A stretch of DNA of 35,894 bases from Bifidobacterium sp. Its GTDB lineage: Bacteria; Actinomycetota; Actinomycetes; Actinomycetales; Bifidobacteriaceae. The position numbers were made by a program, and so were the translations under genes. The stretch spans positions 1-35,894 of the forward strand of contig JALCCT010000014.1 of assembly GCA_022640915.1 (NCBI GenBank), given 5' to 3'. This document shows positions 23,888 to 33,040 of this stretch, in pieces (position 1 is the first letter of the stretch; each line of letters starts with the position of its first letter). The notes beneath the pieces were generated by a model, which was not told the origin of the DNA, made no database searches, and saw only the letters and a list, made by a program, of their open reading frames with translations.

Positions 23888-25326
23888 TCGTCACCCGTCT
23901 GCGTCAAGTGTCGCTGCTGGTATTCGCCATGCTGCTCAGCTTTGCCGCCTTCTTCCAGATGTTTGAACGCACCATAGGCGCTTTCCCGGCACGATTCGCC
24001 GGCATGCTGTGCGTGGTCGGCGCGCTGTTCCTAGTGCTGTGGGGCCTGCTGCTCAGATTCCAACCGTATGCCAGCCAGTCGATCCTGCCATGCGTGCTGC
24101 TGCTCACGTCGATCGGCACGATGATGATTGCGCGCATCGACAACGAGAATGACACCAATGTGGCCTTCCGCCAGCTCATCTGGGTGAGTATCGCGCTTGT
24201 GCTCACCGCGCTGTTCATTGTATTCCTGCAAGATTATCGCATGCTGCGACGCTTCTCGTATGTCAGCATGGTCGTGGGTTTGGCGCTGCTGCTCTCGCCC
24301 ATGCTCCCCGGCATCGGACGCGAGATCGGCGGCGCGCGCATCTGGCTCGGCTTCGGCAGCCATACTTTCCAGCCAGGCGAGTTCTCGAAGCTGTTCTTGG
24401 CCTTCTTCTTCGCCGCGTATCTGTTTGATCACCGCGATCAATTGGCTGTGGGTGGCAAAAAGGTGCTGGGCATGCGCCTACCTCGCGTCAAAGACACCGG
24501 ACCGATCATCGTGGTGTGGTTGGCTTCGATGGGCGTGCTTGTCGTCCAGCATGATTTGGGTACCTCGCTTATGTTCTTCGCGATGTTCGTTTCCATGCTC
24601 TATGTGGCGACCGGGCGCAAAAGCTGGGTGCTCATCGGATTCATCGCTTTCGCAGCCGGTTCCGTTCTCGCATCACGATTGTTCGTCCACGTCGGATACC
24701 GCGTGCAAGCTTGGCTCCATCCGCTCGACAAAGCGGTATATAACCAGTATCCGGGGGGCTCCTCGCAGCTGGTCAAAGGACTGTTCGGTATGGCTTCCGG
24801 CGGTCTTACCGGCAATGGCATCGGACAAGGGCATCCAGCGCTCACCCCGCTGGCCAATTCTGATTTCATTTATTCCTCGCTCGGCGAGGAGCTGGGCTTG
24901 ACCGGGCTGCTGGCCATTCTGGCGCTCTATGTCATTATCATTGCCTCGGGGCTTGCCACGGCCATGAAAATTAAGGATGGCTTCGGCAAGCTGCTCGCCG
25001 CCGGGCTCGTATTCACCATGGCTTTCCAAGTCTTCACCGTGGTCGGTGGCATCACGCTGGTCATTCCGCTCACCGGGCTGACGCTGCCATATATGGCTGC
25101 AGGCGGCTCCTCGCTCATCGCGAACTTCCTACTGGCCGCATTGCTGATCGTGATTTCGAACGCAGCGAACAAGCCCGAACCCGACGAATCCATCTCTGAT
25201 ACGTTCCGCTACGAGGCCTTGGCTGCACTACGTGATCAGAAAGAACGCGAAGAGCGGCGAGAGAGCGGCAGCCGTCACTTCAGCAGGGGTGCCGAGCCGC
25301 GCCTTGAGCGAGGTGAGGCGGTATGA
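23884..25326 (+). CDS. rodA: SEDS peptidoglycan glycosyltransferase (RodA/FtsW family)
   Basis: A 480-residue protein with about ten transmembrane helices. Family landmarks are the extracellular block with NSDFIYSSLGEELGL (D320 is the SEDS catalytic aspartate) and GGSSLIANFLL near the C-terminus. It polymerises lipid II into glycan strands together with the class B PBP encoded next, which gives it RodA rather than FtsW context. A charged cytoplasmic tail follows the last helix. Overlap is 4 bp (ATGA) with pstP and 4 bp with pbpA. Confidence 0.95.
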   Translation: MIVTRLRQVSLLVFAMLLSFAAFFQMFERTIGAFPARFAGMLCVVGALFLVLWGLLLRFQPYASQSILPCVLLLTSIGTMMIARIDNENDTNVAFRQLIWVSIALVLTALFIVFLQDYRMLRRFSYVSMVVGLALLLSPMLPGIGREIGGARIWLGFGSHTFQPGEFSKLFLAFFFAAYLFDHRDQLAVGGKKVLGMRLPRVKDTGPIIVVWLASMGVLVVQHDLGTSLMFFAMFVSMLYVATGRKSWVLIGFIAFAAGSVLASRLFVHVGYRVQAWLHPLDKAVYNQYPGGSSQLVKGLFGMASGGLTGNGIGQGHPALTPLANSDFIYSSLGEELGLTGLLAILALYVIIIASGLATAMKIKDGFGKLLAAGLVFTMAFQVFTVVGGITLVIPLTGLTLPYMAAGGSSLIANFLLAALLIVISNAANKPEPDESISDTFRYEALAALRDQKEREERRESGSRHFSRGAEPRLERGEAV

Positions 25327-26789
25327 ACAAGAGCCTGCGCCAGCTGTTCACCGCCGTGGTGATCCTCTTCGCGATCCTAGGCCTGTCCAGCACCATCATC
25401 ACTGCTATCTGGGCTTCCGATCTCAATGCCGACCCGCGCAACAGCCGCACGCTGTACCACAGTGTCAGCGCCCCACGCGGCCCGATTCTGGCCTCGGACG
25501 GCACCGTGATGGCCAAGTCGATGCCGGTCAATGACGCCTTCGCCTATCAGCGCTCGTATGCGAGCGGCCCGATGTACGCGCCTGTCACCGGATATTTCTC
25601 CATCACCCATCCCAGCGAGCAGGGCATCGAAATGTCGCGCGGCAGCCTGCTGAGCGGCGAATCGAACGCCCTATTCTGGCAGAAGATCAAATCAACGATC
25701 GCTGGCGATGAAAACAAAGGTGCATCCATCGAAACGTCCATCGATCCCAAGCTGCAAAAAGCCGCATTCCAGGGACTAGGTGGCACGGATGGCGCCGCCG
25801 TGGCAATCGAGGTGCACACCGGTCGTATTCTGGCCATGGCGAGCACACCGAGCTATGATCCAAATCAACTGGCGCAGCACGATACTGCGAAGATCAACAG
25901 CGCCTACACCAAACTGACCGCCGGCAGCAACAGCCCGATGCTCAACCGCGCCATCGCACAGTATTATCCGCCCGGTTCCACATTCAAAACCGTAGTGGCG
26001 GCAGCTGCCCTCGAAAGCGGCAAATACAATCCCGATACGGTCATTCCCGCCGGCGCAAGCTATACGCTGCCCGGCACCAAAACCAGCCTGACCAACACCG
26101 AATCGAGCGCCAACGGCTCGGACGGCAAGATCTCTCTGGGAGATGCACTCGCCTATTCCTCCAATACCGCGTTCGCCCAGCTCGGCGTCGCGCTGGGCGG
26201 GAGTGCAGTCGCCCAACAGGCGCAAAAGCTCGGTTTCGGCAGTCCGATTCTCATTGACGGCGAGGATTCCGCCAGCAACTCGATGCGTGCCATCGCTTCG
26301 AGCGTCCCGGGCACCGTCAGTGACGACAAACTTGCTTTGGCTTCAATCGGGCAAGGAGACGTGCTCGAGACCCCGTTGCAGAATGCGATGATCGCCTCAG
26401 CGATCGCCAACGGCGGCACGCTCATGCGCCCCACACTGGTCGACCGGGTGCGTTCGAACGATCTGTCGCTGGTTTCGCAAAATGACCCGGAAGTCATGTC
26501 GCAGGCTTTCAGCAAGGACACAGCCGACAAGCTCAATCAGATGATGCAGGCCGTTGTGACCAAAGAGAATCCGAATCTTGCCATCAGTGGTGTGAAGGTC
26601 GCCGCAAAAACCGGAACCGCACAGATCGGCATGAACAACTCCAGTGTCGACGCGTGGGTAATCGGGTTTGCTCCTGCCGATAATCCGAAGATCGCAGTCG
26701 CCGTAGTCGTCCATAATACGGATATGTTGGGTTCTTACGCGGCCGGACCCATTATGAGGCAGATTATGCAGGAGGCGTTGCGGCAATGA
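25323..26789 (+). CDS. pbpA: Class B penicillin-binding protein PbpA (transpeptidase)
   Basis: A 488-residue enzyme that cross-links peptidoglycan outside the membrane. It has one N-terminal membrane anchor (about 8-30), a dimerisation/linker domain, and a transpeptidase domain with S219-x-x-K222 (in PPGSTFK), the SxN-type motif S279-S280-N281 and KTGT (429-432). The small size and lack of PASTA domains fit actinobacterial PbpA. It pairs with the preceding SEDS protein. Overlap with the next kinase gene is 4 bp. Confidence 0.95.
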   Translation: MNKSLRQLFTAVVILFAILGLSSTIITAIWASDLNADPRNSRTLYHSVSAPRGPILASDGTVMAKSMPVNDAFAYQRSYASGPMYAPVTGYFSITHPSEQGIEMSRGSLLSGESNALFWQKIKSTIAGDENKGASIETSIDPKLQKAAFQGLGGTDGAAVAIEVHTGRILAMASTPSYDPNQLAQHDTAKINSAYTKLTAGSNSPMLNRAIAQYYPPGSTFKTVVAAAALESGKYNPDTVIPAGASYTLPGTKTSLTNTESSANGSDGKISLGDALAYSSNTAFAQLGVALGGSAVAQQAQKLGFGSPILIDGEDSASNSMRAIASSVPGTVSDDKLALASIGQGDVLETPLQNAMIASAIANGGTLMRPTLVDRVRSNDLSLVSQNDPEVMSQAFSKDTADKLNQMMQAVVTKENPNLAISGVKVAAKTGTAQIGMNNSSVDAWVIGFAPADNPKIAVAVVVHNTDMLGSYAAGPIMRQIMQEALRQ

Positions 26790-27916
26790 AACTCATCGAA
26801 GGCCAGCTCATCCACCAGCGCTACCGACTCGACTGCCGACTCGCGCAAGGCGGCATGGGCGAAGTGTGGAAGGGCTACGATATTCAGCTCGGCCGTTCAG
26901 TAGCCATCAAGGCATTGCGCGCAGATGCGGGCAATGCTGAGGCCAAGCTGCGTCGCCTGCGCGTGGAGGCGCATAATTCTGCCAACCTCGCGCATCCGAA
27001 TATCGCTGCACTATTCGAATACTATGAGCACGACGGCATCGGCTTTCTGATCATGGAGTATGTGCCGAGCCGATCTCTAGCCGATCTCTTCCACGATAAG
27101 GGCGCTATGGATCCGATCGAGCTCCTGCCAATTCTCGAACAGACTGCACGTGGCCTGTTCATCGCCCATTCGCATGGAGTCATCCACCGTGATGTGAAAC
27201 CGGCGAATATCATGGTTTCGGACGCTGGCGATGTGAAGATCACCGATTTCGGTGTTTCTTACTCCACCAATCAGGAGCAGATCACCCAGGACGGCATGGT
27301 GGTGGGCACCGCGCAATATATCTCGCCCGAACAGGCGCAGGGCAAACATGCCACCGCGCAGTCCGACATTTATTCACTCGGCGTTGTGGCCTATGAGGGC
27401 TTATGCGGCCACCGGCCATTCACCGGAGCTACGCCTGTCGATATCGCCGCTGCGCACGTGAATGACCCGGTGCCGCCATTGCCTGATTCGGTAGATGTGC
27501 AACTGTCTCAGTTCGTGATGTCCATGCTTTCGAAAGACCCCCTGGACAGGCCCAGCGATGCCCTTGTTGTCTCACGCACGCTCTCGAAAATCGAGCGCCG
27601 CCTGCTCGACCAGCAGACTATGCTGAGTGATTCCACCAGAATCATGCCTTCCGGCAATCGCCTGCCCCGACGCATTGTAAGTACGCCCCATACCTTCCTA
27701 GGGTCTCGTCTGCACATGCTGAGTCAAGGGGGGCCGGCTGAAGTCCAGGGGCCGGCTCAGGCCCAGGCAGCAGCAATTCAAGCGACCACCGCACAATCAT
27801 CTGCACCATCGGCTTGGGATGGCATCGAGACGTCCCAAGCCTTCACCAGCGGCCTGTCTGCGCCGCGAACCGCAAGTTCACAAGCAAGGCATACGACAAG
27901 GAGCAACAATGAGTAG
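26786..27916 (+). CDS. pknA: Ser/Thr protein kinase (PknA position), no membrane anchor
   Basis: A 376-residue Hanks-type kinase. Residues 13-275 form the kinase domain with a glycine-rich loop QGGMGEV (21-27), K42 in VAIK, catalytic HRD-type H134-R135-D136, N141 and D154 of DFG, and GTAQYISPEQA in the activation segment. The C-terminal ~100 residues are Ala/Gln/Ser/Thr-rich with no transmembrane helix or PASTA domain, unlike mycobacterial PknA, which is membrane-anchored. Likely targets are cell-division proteins and the FHA partners encoded upstream. It overlaps the pknB start by 8 bp. Confidence 0.93.
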   Translation: MKLIEGQLIHQRYRLDCRLAQGGMGEVWKGYDIQLGRSVAIKALRADAGNAEAKLRRLRVEAHNSANLAHPNIAALFEYYEHDGIGFLIMEYVPSRSLADLFHDKGAMDPIELLPILEQTARGLFIAHSHGVIHRDVKPANIMVSDAGDVKITDFGVSYSTNQEQITQDGMVVGTAQYISPEQAQGKHATAQSDIYSLGVVAYEGLCGHRPFTGATPVDIAAAHVNDPVPPLPDSVDVQLSQFVMSMLSKDPLDRPSDALVVSRTLSKIERRLLDQQTMLSDSTRIMPSGNRLPRRIVSTPHTFLGSRLHMLSQGGPAEVQGPAQAQAAAIQATTAQSSAPSAWDGIETSQAFTSGLSAPRTASSQARHTTRSNNE

Positions 27917-30008
27917 CAACCTGCCCTCTTCGTTGGCCAACGGCCGCTATCAGCTCGGCCAGCTCATCGGCCGTGGAGGCATGGCCGAGGTGCATGTCGC
28001 GCTCGACACGCGACTCGGGCGCACCGTCGCCATCAAGATCATGCGCTCCGATCTGGCCAATGACGAGATATTCCTGACCCGTTTCCGGCGTGAGGCGCAT
28101 TCGGTCGCGCAGATGAACAACCCGAATATCGTCAATATCTACGATTCAGGCGAAGAGACGAATGTCGACGAGACCGGGCACAGCGAGCGGCTGCCTTACA
28201 TCGTCATGGAATATGTCAAAGGCCAGACGCTGCGCGACATCATCAAGGTGAACGGGCCACTGAGCCAGCGCGATGCTGAGCAAGTGATGCTGGGCGTATT
28301 GAACGCTTTGGAGTACTCGCACCGCATGGGCATCATCCACCGGGACATTAAGCCCGGCAATATCATGATCTCAGAACAGGGCATGGTCAAGGTCATGGAC
28401 TTCGGCATCGCCCGGGCGCTCGACGATTCCGTGGCTACGATGACGCAGTCGCAGGGTGTGGTTGGCACGGCGCAATATCTTTCCCCTGAGCAGGCGCGCG
28501 GCGAGACCGTCGATATGCGCTCCGACCTGTATTCAGCCGGCTGCGTGCTTTATGAGATGCTCACCGGACGGCCGCCGTTTACGGGCGACTCGGCCATCGC
28601 CATCGCTTACCAGCACGTCTCGGAAGTGGCCACGCCGCCCAGCGCCATCGTGCCCGGCCTGCCCAAGATGTGGGATCAGATCTGCGCGAAGGCCATGGCC
28701 AAAGACCGGCAGAACCGCTATGCTACGGCCGCCGAGTTCAAAAACGATGTGCTCACCTTCATGAACGGCGGCCTACCTGTCGCAGCAGCTTTCAATCCGC
28801 TTACCGATCTGGCGAATATGAAAGCACGCAAGCAGGCCGAACAGACGGCTGCCACTCAGGCACTGAACCCAGTCTCGCCCTCGCCCACTGAGCCAACGCA
28901 GGCCTTCAATCCGGTGACCGGTCAGTTCGAAGCGATCCCTACCATCTCGAACGGCGCGCCAAGTACTGGCACCGCGCTCAAAACGCGCGCCGAACAGCGT
29001 GCGGCTGCGGCCAAACGCAAGCGCAAACGCGGGATTATCATCGCTTCAATCGTCGTGGCGCTCATAGTCATTGCAGCGGCCATCGCCGCATACGCGTACG
29101 AAAACCGATCCAAAGAACCACAACTGGTCGCCGTACCGGCTTTCACCGCGCAGACCACGCGGGACCGGGCCCGAGAAAAGCTCACCCAGCTTGGGCTGCA
29201 ATTCCAGGAGGAGACCGATACCGACTCAACACAGCCGGAAGGCACACTGACCAAGCAGGATCCGAAGGGCGGTACTAGCGTCAAGGCAGGCTCCACGGTC
29301 CGAGTATGGTTCTCCGCCGGCCCGCAGATCGAGAATGTGCCCGATGTCAAAGGCATGACTCAGGACGAGGCGCGCGACACCTTAATGAAGGCCGGCTTCG
29401 AAGTCAGCCCAACCACGCAGAGCGAGATGAGCGCCGATGTAGACAAAGACCATGTCACACGCACCAATCCGGCTGCGGGATCGCCACTGAAGAAGGGCGA
29501 ACAGGTGACGCTGTACATCGCCTCGGGCATGACTCAGGTGCCCAATGACCTCGTCGGCAAGCCCAAGCAGCAGGTTCTTGACGCGCTCAACAAGCTCGGC
29601 TTCAGTACCAACCTGCTTCCCCCTGAATATTCCGATAGCGTTGCAGACGGCTCAGTCACACAGCTTGACCCCGCGCCTGGCACAGCTGTGCAAAAAGGCA
29701 GCACCATCACCATCCATGTGTCCAAGGGCAAGGAGCAGATCACGCTGCCCACAGACATCACGCTGGGAACCACCACCTATGCGCAGGCCCGCGATGAGCT
29801 CACAGGCGCCGGATTCAGTGTGGCGCTTTCGGATGGCAGCGATCCGAAGAAGGCCAACGACAGCGATATCGTGACCGCAATAAACGTCGGAGGCAAACAG
29901 AACCAGCCCGGCGGCACTTACGACAAAGGCTCCACGGTGACGCTTACGCTGCAGCCGGCGTCCTCACCAGACACCGACGGCACTGGCGATACCGGCGGCG
30001 GGCAATAA
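27909..30008 (+). CDS. pknB: Ser/Thr protein kinase PknB with four PASTA domains
   Basis: A 699-residue receptor kinase. The cytoplasmic kinase domain (about 14-275) has K43 in VAIK, H144-R145-D146, D164 of DFG and an activation loop containing TMTQSQ. A linker, a basic patch and one transmembrane helix (about 375-397) lead to four extracellular PASTA domains (about 405-471, 474-540, 542-606, 611-682) expected to sense muropeptides or lipid II. The tail is Gly/Asp-rich. AAGGAG lies eight bases before the ATG at 27909. The last gene of the operon, it is followed by a perfect palindrome. Confidence 0.96.
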   Translation: MSSNLPSSLANGRYQLGQLIGRGGMAEVHVALDTRLGRTVAIKIMRSDLANDEIFLTRFRREAHSVAQMNNPNIVNIYDSGEETNVDETGHSERLPYIVMEYVKGQTLRDIIKVNGPLSQRDAEQVMLGVLNALEYSHRMGIIHRDIKPGNIMISEQGMVKVMDFGIARALDDSVATMTQSQGVVGTAQYLSPEQARGETVDMRSDLYSAGCVLYEMLTGRPPFTGDSAIAIAYQHVSEVATPPSAIVPGLPKMWDQICAKAMAKDRQNRYATAAEFKNDVLTFMNGGLPVAAAFNPLTDLANMKARKQAEQTAATQALNPVSPSPTEPTQAFNPVTGQFEAIPTISNGAPSTGTALKTRAEQRAAAAKRKRKRGIIIASIVVALIVIAAAIAAYAYENRSKEPQLVAVPAFTAQTTRDRAREKLTQLGLQFQEETDTDSTQPEGTLTKQDPKGGTSVKAGSTVRVWFSAGPQIENVPDVKGMTQDEARDTLMKAGFEVSPTTQSEMSADVDKDHVTRTNPAAGSPLKKGEQVTLYIASGMTQVPNDLVGKPKQQVLDALNKLGFSTNLLPPEYSDSVADGSVTQLDPAPGTAVQKGSTITIHVSKGKEQITLPTDITLGTTTYAQARDELTGAGFSVALSDGSDPKKANDSDIVTAINVGGKQNQPGGTYDKGSTVTLTLQPASSPDTDGTGDTGGGQ

Positions 30009-30019
30009 CTTGGGGTTCC

Positions 30020-30063
30020 GCAAGCTGTTCCAAAGCCCTGCGCAGGGCTTTGGAACAGCTTGC
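30020..30063. terminator. Perfect 44-bp palindrome between convergent pknB and pabA
   Basis: Every base from 30020 to 30063 is part of an exact inverted repeat (GCAAGCTGTTCC...GGAACAGCTTGC, centre GCGC). It starts 11 bp after the pknB stop and about 95 bp beyond the convergent pabA stop, so it probably ends both transcripts. It lacks a strong T-run. Confidence 0.78.
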
Positions 30064-30157
30064 TTCGGGCCGCCTTATTTCCCTTGCACTAGTTCAGTCT
30101 TCATGCGAGGCCTATGACGCTATGGCACGGCAGGCTTTGCCCTGGCGGCTTGCCTGA

Positions 30158-30805
30158 CTAACGAATCGTCACCTTGGGCTGCAAGCCCTTGGAACGCTCA
30201 ACAGCATCGGCTTGCCCGCAGATGGCCAGCCAGTTGGCTAGGAGACGGTAGCCGTCTTGGGTCATCACCGATTCGGGATGGAATTGCACGGCGTACAGTG
30301 GCAGATCCTTATGCCGCAGACCTTGGATGATCTTGTCATCCTTGGTCCAGGCGGTGACCACGAGGTCATCTGGCACGGAATCCGGCTCGACAGCGAGCGA
30401 ATGATAGCGCGTCGCGGTCATCGGCTCGGCCACCCCGCGGAAAATCTCGTCGTCGACATGCTCCACGATGCTCGTCTTGCCATGCATGATCGTCGGCGCG
30501 TGATCCACCGTCGCGCCGTAGGTTTCTGCGAGCGCTTGCAGGCCTAGGCACACTCCGAACATCGGCGTACGCGTCGCGGCGCACAGCTGGATAAGCCCTT
30601 CGCTGGCGCCAGAATCAGCTGGGGCTCCAGGACCTGGCGATATCAGCACCCCGTCATAGGCCTGCAATACGCCAGGCTGCGCAGGGTCGATCGCATCGTT
30701 GCGCACCACGTCGACAGTGGCCCCCAAGGTTTTGAGGTAGCCTACGATTGTGTACACGAAGGAATCGTAGTTGTCGATCACCAGAATATGCGCGGAACCG
30801 TTCAT
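30158..30805 (-). CDS. pabA: Glutamine amidotransferase subunit of anthranilate/aminodeoxychorismate synthase
   Basis: A 215-residue class I glutamine amidotransferase that supplies ammonia for p-aminobenzoate (folate) or anthranilate (tryptophan) synthesis. It has the opening VIDNYDSF (9-16), SPGPGAP (55-61), nucleophile Cys in GVCLGLQ (about 84-90), and AVQFHPES near 173-180 carrying the catalytic His and Glu. The same gene sits next to pknB in mycobacteria, where it is called trpG. No synthase large subunit is nearby, so pabA versus trpG cannot be settled. An AGAGGG sequence precedes the ATG. Confidence 0.92.
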   Translation of the reverse strand: MNGSAHILVIDNYDSFVYTIVGYLKTLGATVDVVRNDAIDPAQPGVLQAYDGVLISPGPGAPADSGASEGLIQLCAATRTPMFGVCLGLQALAETYGATVDHAPTIMHGKTSIVEHVDDEIFRGVAEPMTATRYHSLAVEPDSVPDDLVVTAWTKDDKIIQGLRHKDLPLYAVQFHPESVMTQDGYRLLANWLAICGQADAVERSKGLQPKVTIR

Positions 30806-30913
30806 GCTCGCCCTCTGCCTGTGTCTATATCAATACTGCGGCTGATATTGCAGGCCAAAGTCTGCCAGCCTGCGTCAACGCCATTGTACCTGCTACGAGG
30901 GGAGGAGGCCGGC

Positions 30914-32191
30914 TCAGACCGTTACGTAATTCGACATTTCGCGCAAGTATGGAATCGTGCTTGCCGCCCACGGATATCCCCATTGCAGCAGGGCCGCTGC
31001 GGCGCCGATCAGCAAAAGGAGCAGCAGGAGGATACGCACGGGCGCCACGCCGGGCTGCAGTCGCAGCAGCGTGCCATAGATACTGATGTCGGGGCGCTGT
31101 CGCCGTCCGGCCCGTATCGCCCGCCGCACCGGCCATCCCCACGCTGTGGCGGCTGCGATGAACAGCACCAGGTAGACGATAAGCGTCAACACCAGGATAG
31201 GGATCAGCGACGGCAGCCGTGAGGCCAGTGACAGCCTTTCTTTGCTGATGAAAGTCACCTCTCCAGAATCGTTCGTGGCAGCGAGCTCCTTGGGAATGCC
31301 ATCGGAGACCCTCGCCCAGTATTCTAGTTCGCCGTAGGCGATCCACCGATGCGTCGGCGTCGCGTACCGCGGCTCGCATGTGGTCAATGTCACCATGCGT
31401 TTGGTCGGGGCCGCCCCCGGGTTCTGTGGGTTGGCGGCGATCACCTCGCCTTGGTCTGGCAGCACGATGAGATGGCTCGTGTAGCGGTAGATATACCAGT
31501 AGTCCTGAGTACGAATGATGATCGGGTCGCCTGTCTCAAGCTTGTTGATGTTACCCAGCGGCTCCCCGTAGCCGTTGCGATGCCCGGCGATCGCCACGTT
31601 GCCCACCTGCCCGGGAAACTGGCTGTTCTCGTAGTGGCCCATGCCGTGCCGGTTGAGCTGCACAGCATCTGTGCCCTCGACGACGTTGCGGTTCCACTGC
31701 GCCCCGAAACGTGGAATGTAGATCTGCGCGATCAAGTCGCCGTACCTCGCCGAGGCCGGCTGCACCGGCGGAACTCCCTGCTGCGCCGCCGCGACTTTCA
31801 AGTTTGCTGTGTCGGCAGGATCCGACCATGCGGCCGACTTGCGTGTCTGCTCCTGCACATGTTCGGATTGCACGCCCGTCCACCACATCTGCCATGCAAT
31901 GTATAGCCCGCACAGCGCCGCCAATGTCAGCATCAACTCAGCGAGTATCCCCAGCGCGCCCCACACGCCCGAACGATGGCGAGCCGCGCCCCGTGCCGTT
32001 CCCGTAGCCTCAGCTCTGGCCGCATCCGCCGGAGGGTCATCGTCTATGTCGACGTCTGCAACAGCAACCAGCAGATCGTCCGTATCACTGCCATCAGCGT
32101 TATTGTGTGCAGCACCATTGCCACTAGCGGCGTCGACGACACGATCAGGAGCATCCGCTGCTTCGCCGTGAACATGCGAGCCATGTCTCAT
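30914..32191 (-). CDS. Class E sortase with extra C-terminal membrane helices
   Basis: A 425-residue transpeptidase-like membrane enzyme. It has an acidic cytoplasmic N-terminus (1-70), a first transmembrane helix (about 77-99), then the extracellular sortase domain with H204 in AGHRNGYG, C272 in TLTTCEPRY and R282 in HRW. Two further hydrophobic helices follow (about 327-348 and 386-403), where simple class E sortases stop. Class E enzymes usually recognise LAxTG-type signals on surface proteins. It overlaps the DUF881 gene by 4 bp (ATGA), so the two are probably co-translated, and pabA follows after 108 bp. Confidence 0.93.
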   Translation of the reverse strand: MRHGSHVHGEAADAPDRVVDAASGNGAAHNNADGSDTDDLLVAVADVDIDDDPPADAARAEATGTARGAARHRSGVWGALGILAELMLTLAALCGLYIAWQMWWTGVQSEHVQEQTRKSAAWSDPADTANLKVAAAQQGVPPVQPASARYGDLIAQIYIPRFGAQWNRNVVEGTDAVQLNRHGMGHYENSQFPGQVGNVAIAGHRNGYGEPLGNINKLETGDPIIIRTQDYWYIYRYTSHLIVLPDQGEVIAANPQNPGAAPTKRMVTLTTCEPRYATPTHRWIAYGELEYWARVSDGIPKELAATNDSGEVTFISKERLSLASRLPSLIPILVLTLIVYLVLFIAAATAWGWPVRRAIRAGRRQRPDISIYGTLLRLQPGVAPVRILLLLLLLIGAAAALLQWGYPWAASTIPYLREMSNYVTV

Positions 32192-32961
32192 TGTTGCTTC
32201 GACCCTTCGGCTTTGGGAACAGCAGCGTATTGCAGCGGCTGCATCAACGCCGACTGGGGGAATCGCTGGTTGTCTTTCGTTTCAACATCCCAGCCCAGCC
32301 CATAGGCGCGTACATACTGCTTGTATATCTGTATGCCCGGCGAGGAGTCAAGCGCATCGCTGAGCGTCTGCGGATCTCCGATCGCGGAAATCGTGTACGG
32401 GGGTGAGTATTGCTTGCCCTGGAGCACGAGCACGTTGCCGGCGCATTGCACGGCGGAGTTGAACAGCACCCGCTGATCCTGAATCATCATCGATTCGGCT
32501 CCGCCCTTCCACAGTGCGTTCACGACCGCCTCGATGTCCTCTTGGTGGATCACGTAATAGTCGATAGTGCTCGACGAGCCCGAATCACCCACGGAATTGC
32601 GCCATAACGGCGAATCGTCCAGCGTCACCGCAATGCCCGGACCTTCGACAGCGGGCAATATGGTATTCGATCCGGCATCATCGCCAGAGCTGGCCGACGA
32701 GCCGCCCGTCCCAGACGTGATGGTGTTGAGCGTAGTGATCTGCGAGCTGAGTTCCTTGACGTCATTCTGCAACGTTCTGACGCGGTCGACACGCTGCTCG
32801 ACCAGCTCGGCCGTATCCGACGTGACCGCGGTGCTGCGGTTGACGCGCAGATTAGTCATGAGCAAGTATCCGGAAAGCACAAGAACGACGAAAACGGCCG
32901 CGCTGCCCGCGCGCGAACGTTTTGCGCCGTGTTTCGCAGCGCTCTTCGTCATATTCGCCAT
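32188..32961 (-). CDS. DUF881 family protein
   Basis: A 257-residue protein with an N-terminal membrane anchor (about 22-40), a short coiled-coil-like stretch (about 50-80, rich in Leu/Val heptads) and a globular extracellular domain with family landmarks: GPGIAVTLDDS (about 105-115), IHQEDIEAVVNALWKGGAE (about 134-152) and YSPPYTISAIGDP. DUF881 (YlxW/YlxX-like) genes are regular neighbours of division genes in Gram-positive bacteria, including next to crgA in actinobacteria. The biochemical role is unknown. Start ATG 32961 follows GAGGG. Overlaps the sortase gene. Confidence 0.9.
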   Translation of the reverse strand: MANMTKSAAKHGAKRSRAGSAAVFVVLVLSGYLLMTNLRVNRSTAVTSDTAELVEQRVDRVRTLQNDVKELSSQITTLNTITSGTGGSSASSGDDAGSNTILPAVEGPGIAVTLDDSPLWRNSVGDSGSSSTIDYYVIHQEDIEAVVNALWKGGAESMMIQDQRVLFNSAVQCAGNVLVLQGKQYSPPYTISAIGDPQTLSDALDSSPGIQIYKQYVRAYGLGWDVETKDNQRFPQSALMQPLQYAAVPKAEGSKQQ

Positions 32962-33002
32962 ATTTTCCCTCGCCGATTGTCGCCGCTTTCGAGTCTAACT
33001 AC

Positions 33003-33008
33003 TATTAT
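33003..33008 (+). promoter_or_regulatory. Candidate -10 element of crgA
   Basis: TATTAT in a 64-bp AT-rich divergent region between DUF881 and crgA. Initiation near 33015 would leave a short leader containing the GGAG used by crgA. No good -35 is seen, and the same AT-rich block probably also serves DUF881 on the other strand. Confidence 0.35.
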
Positions 33009-33040
33009 GATTTCTAGCCTATCGAATGGAGACTACGCTT

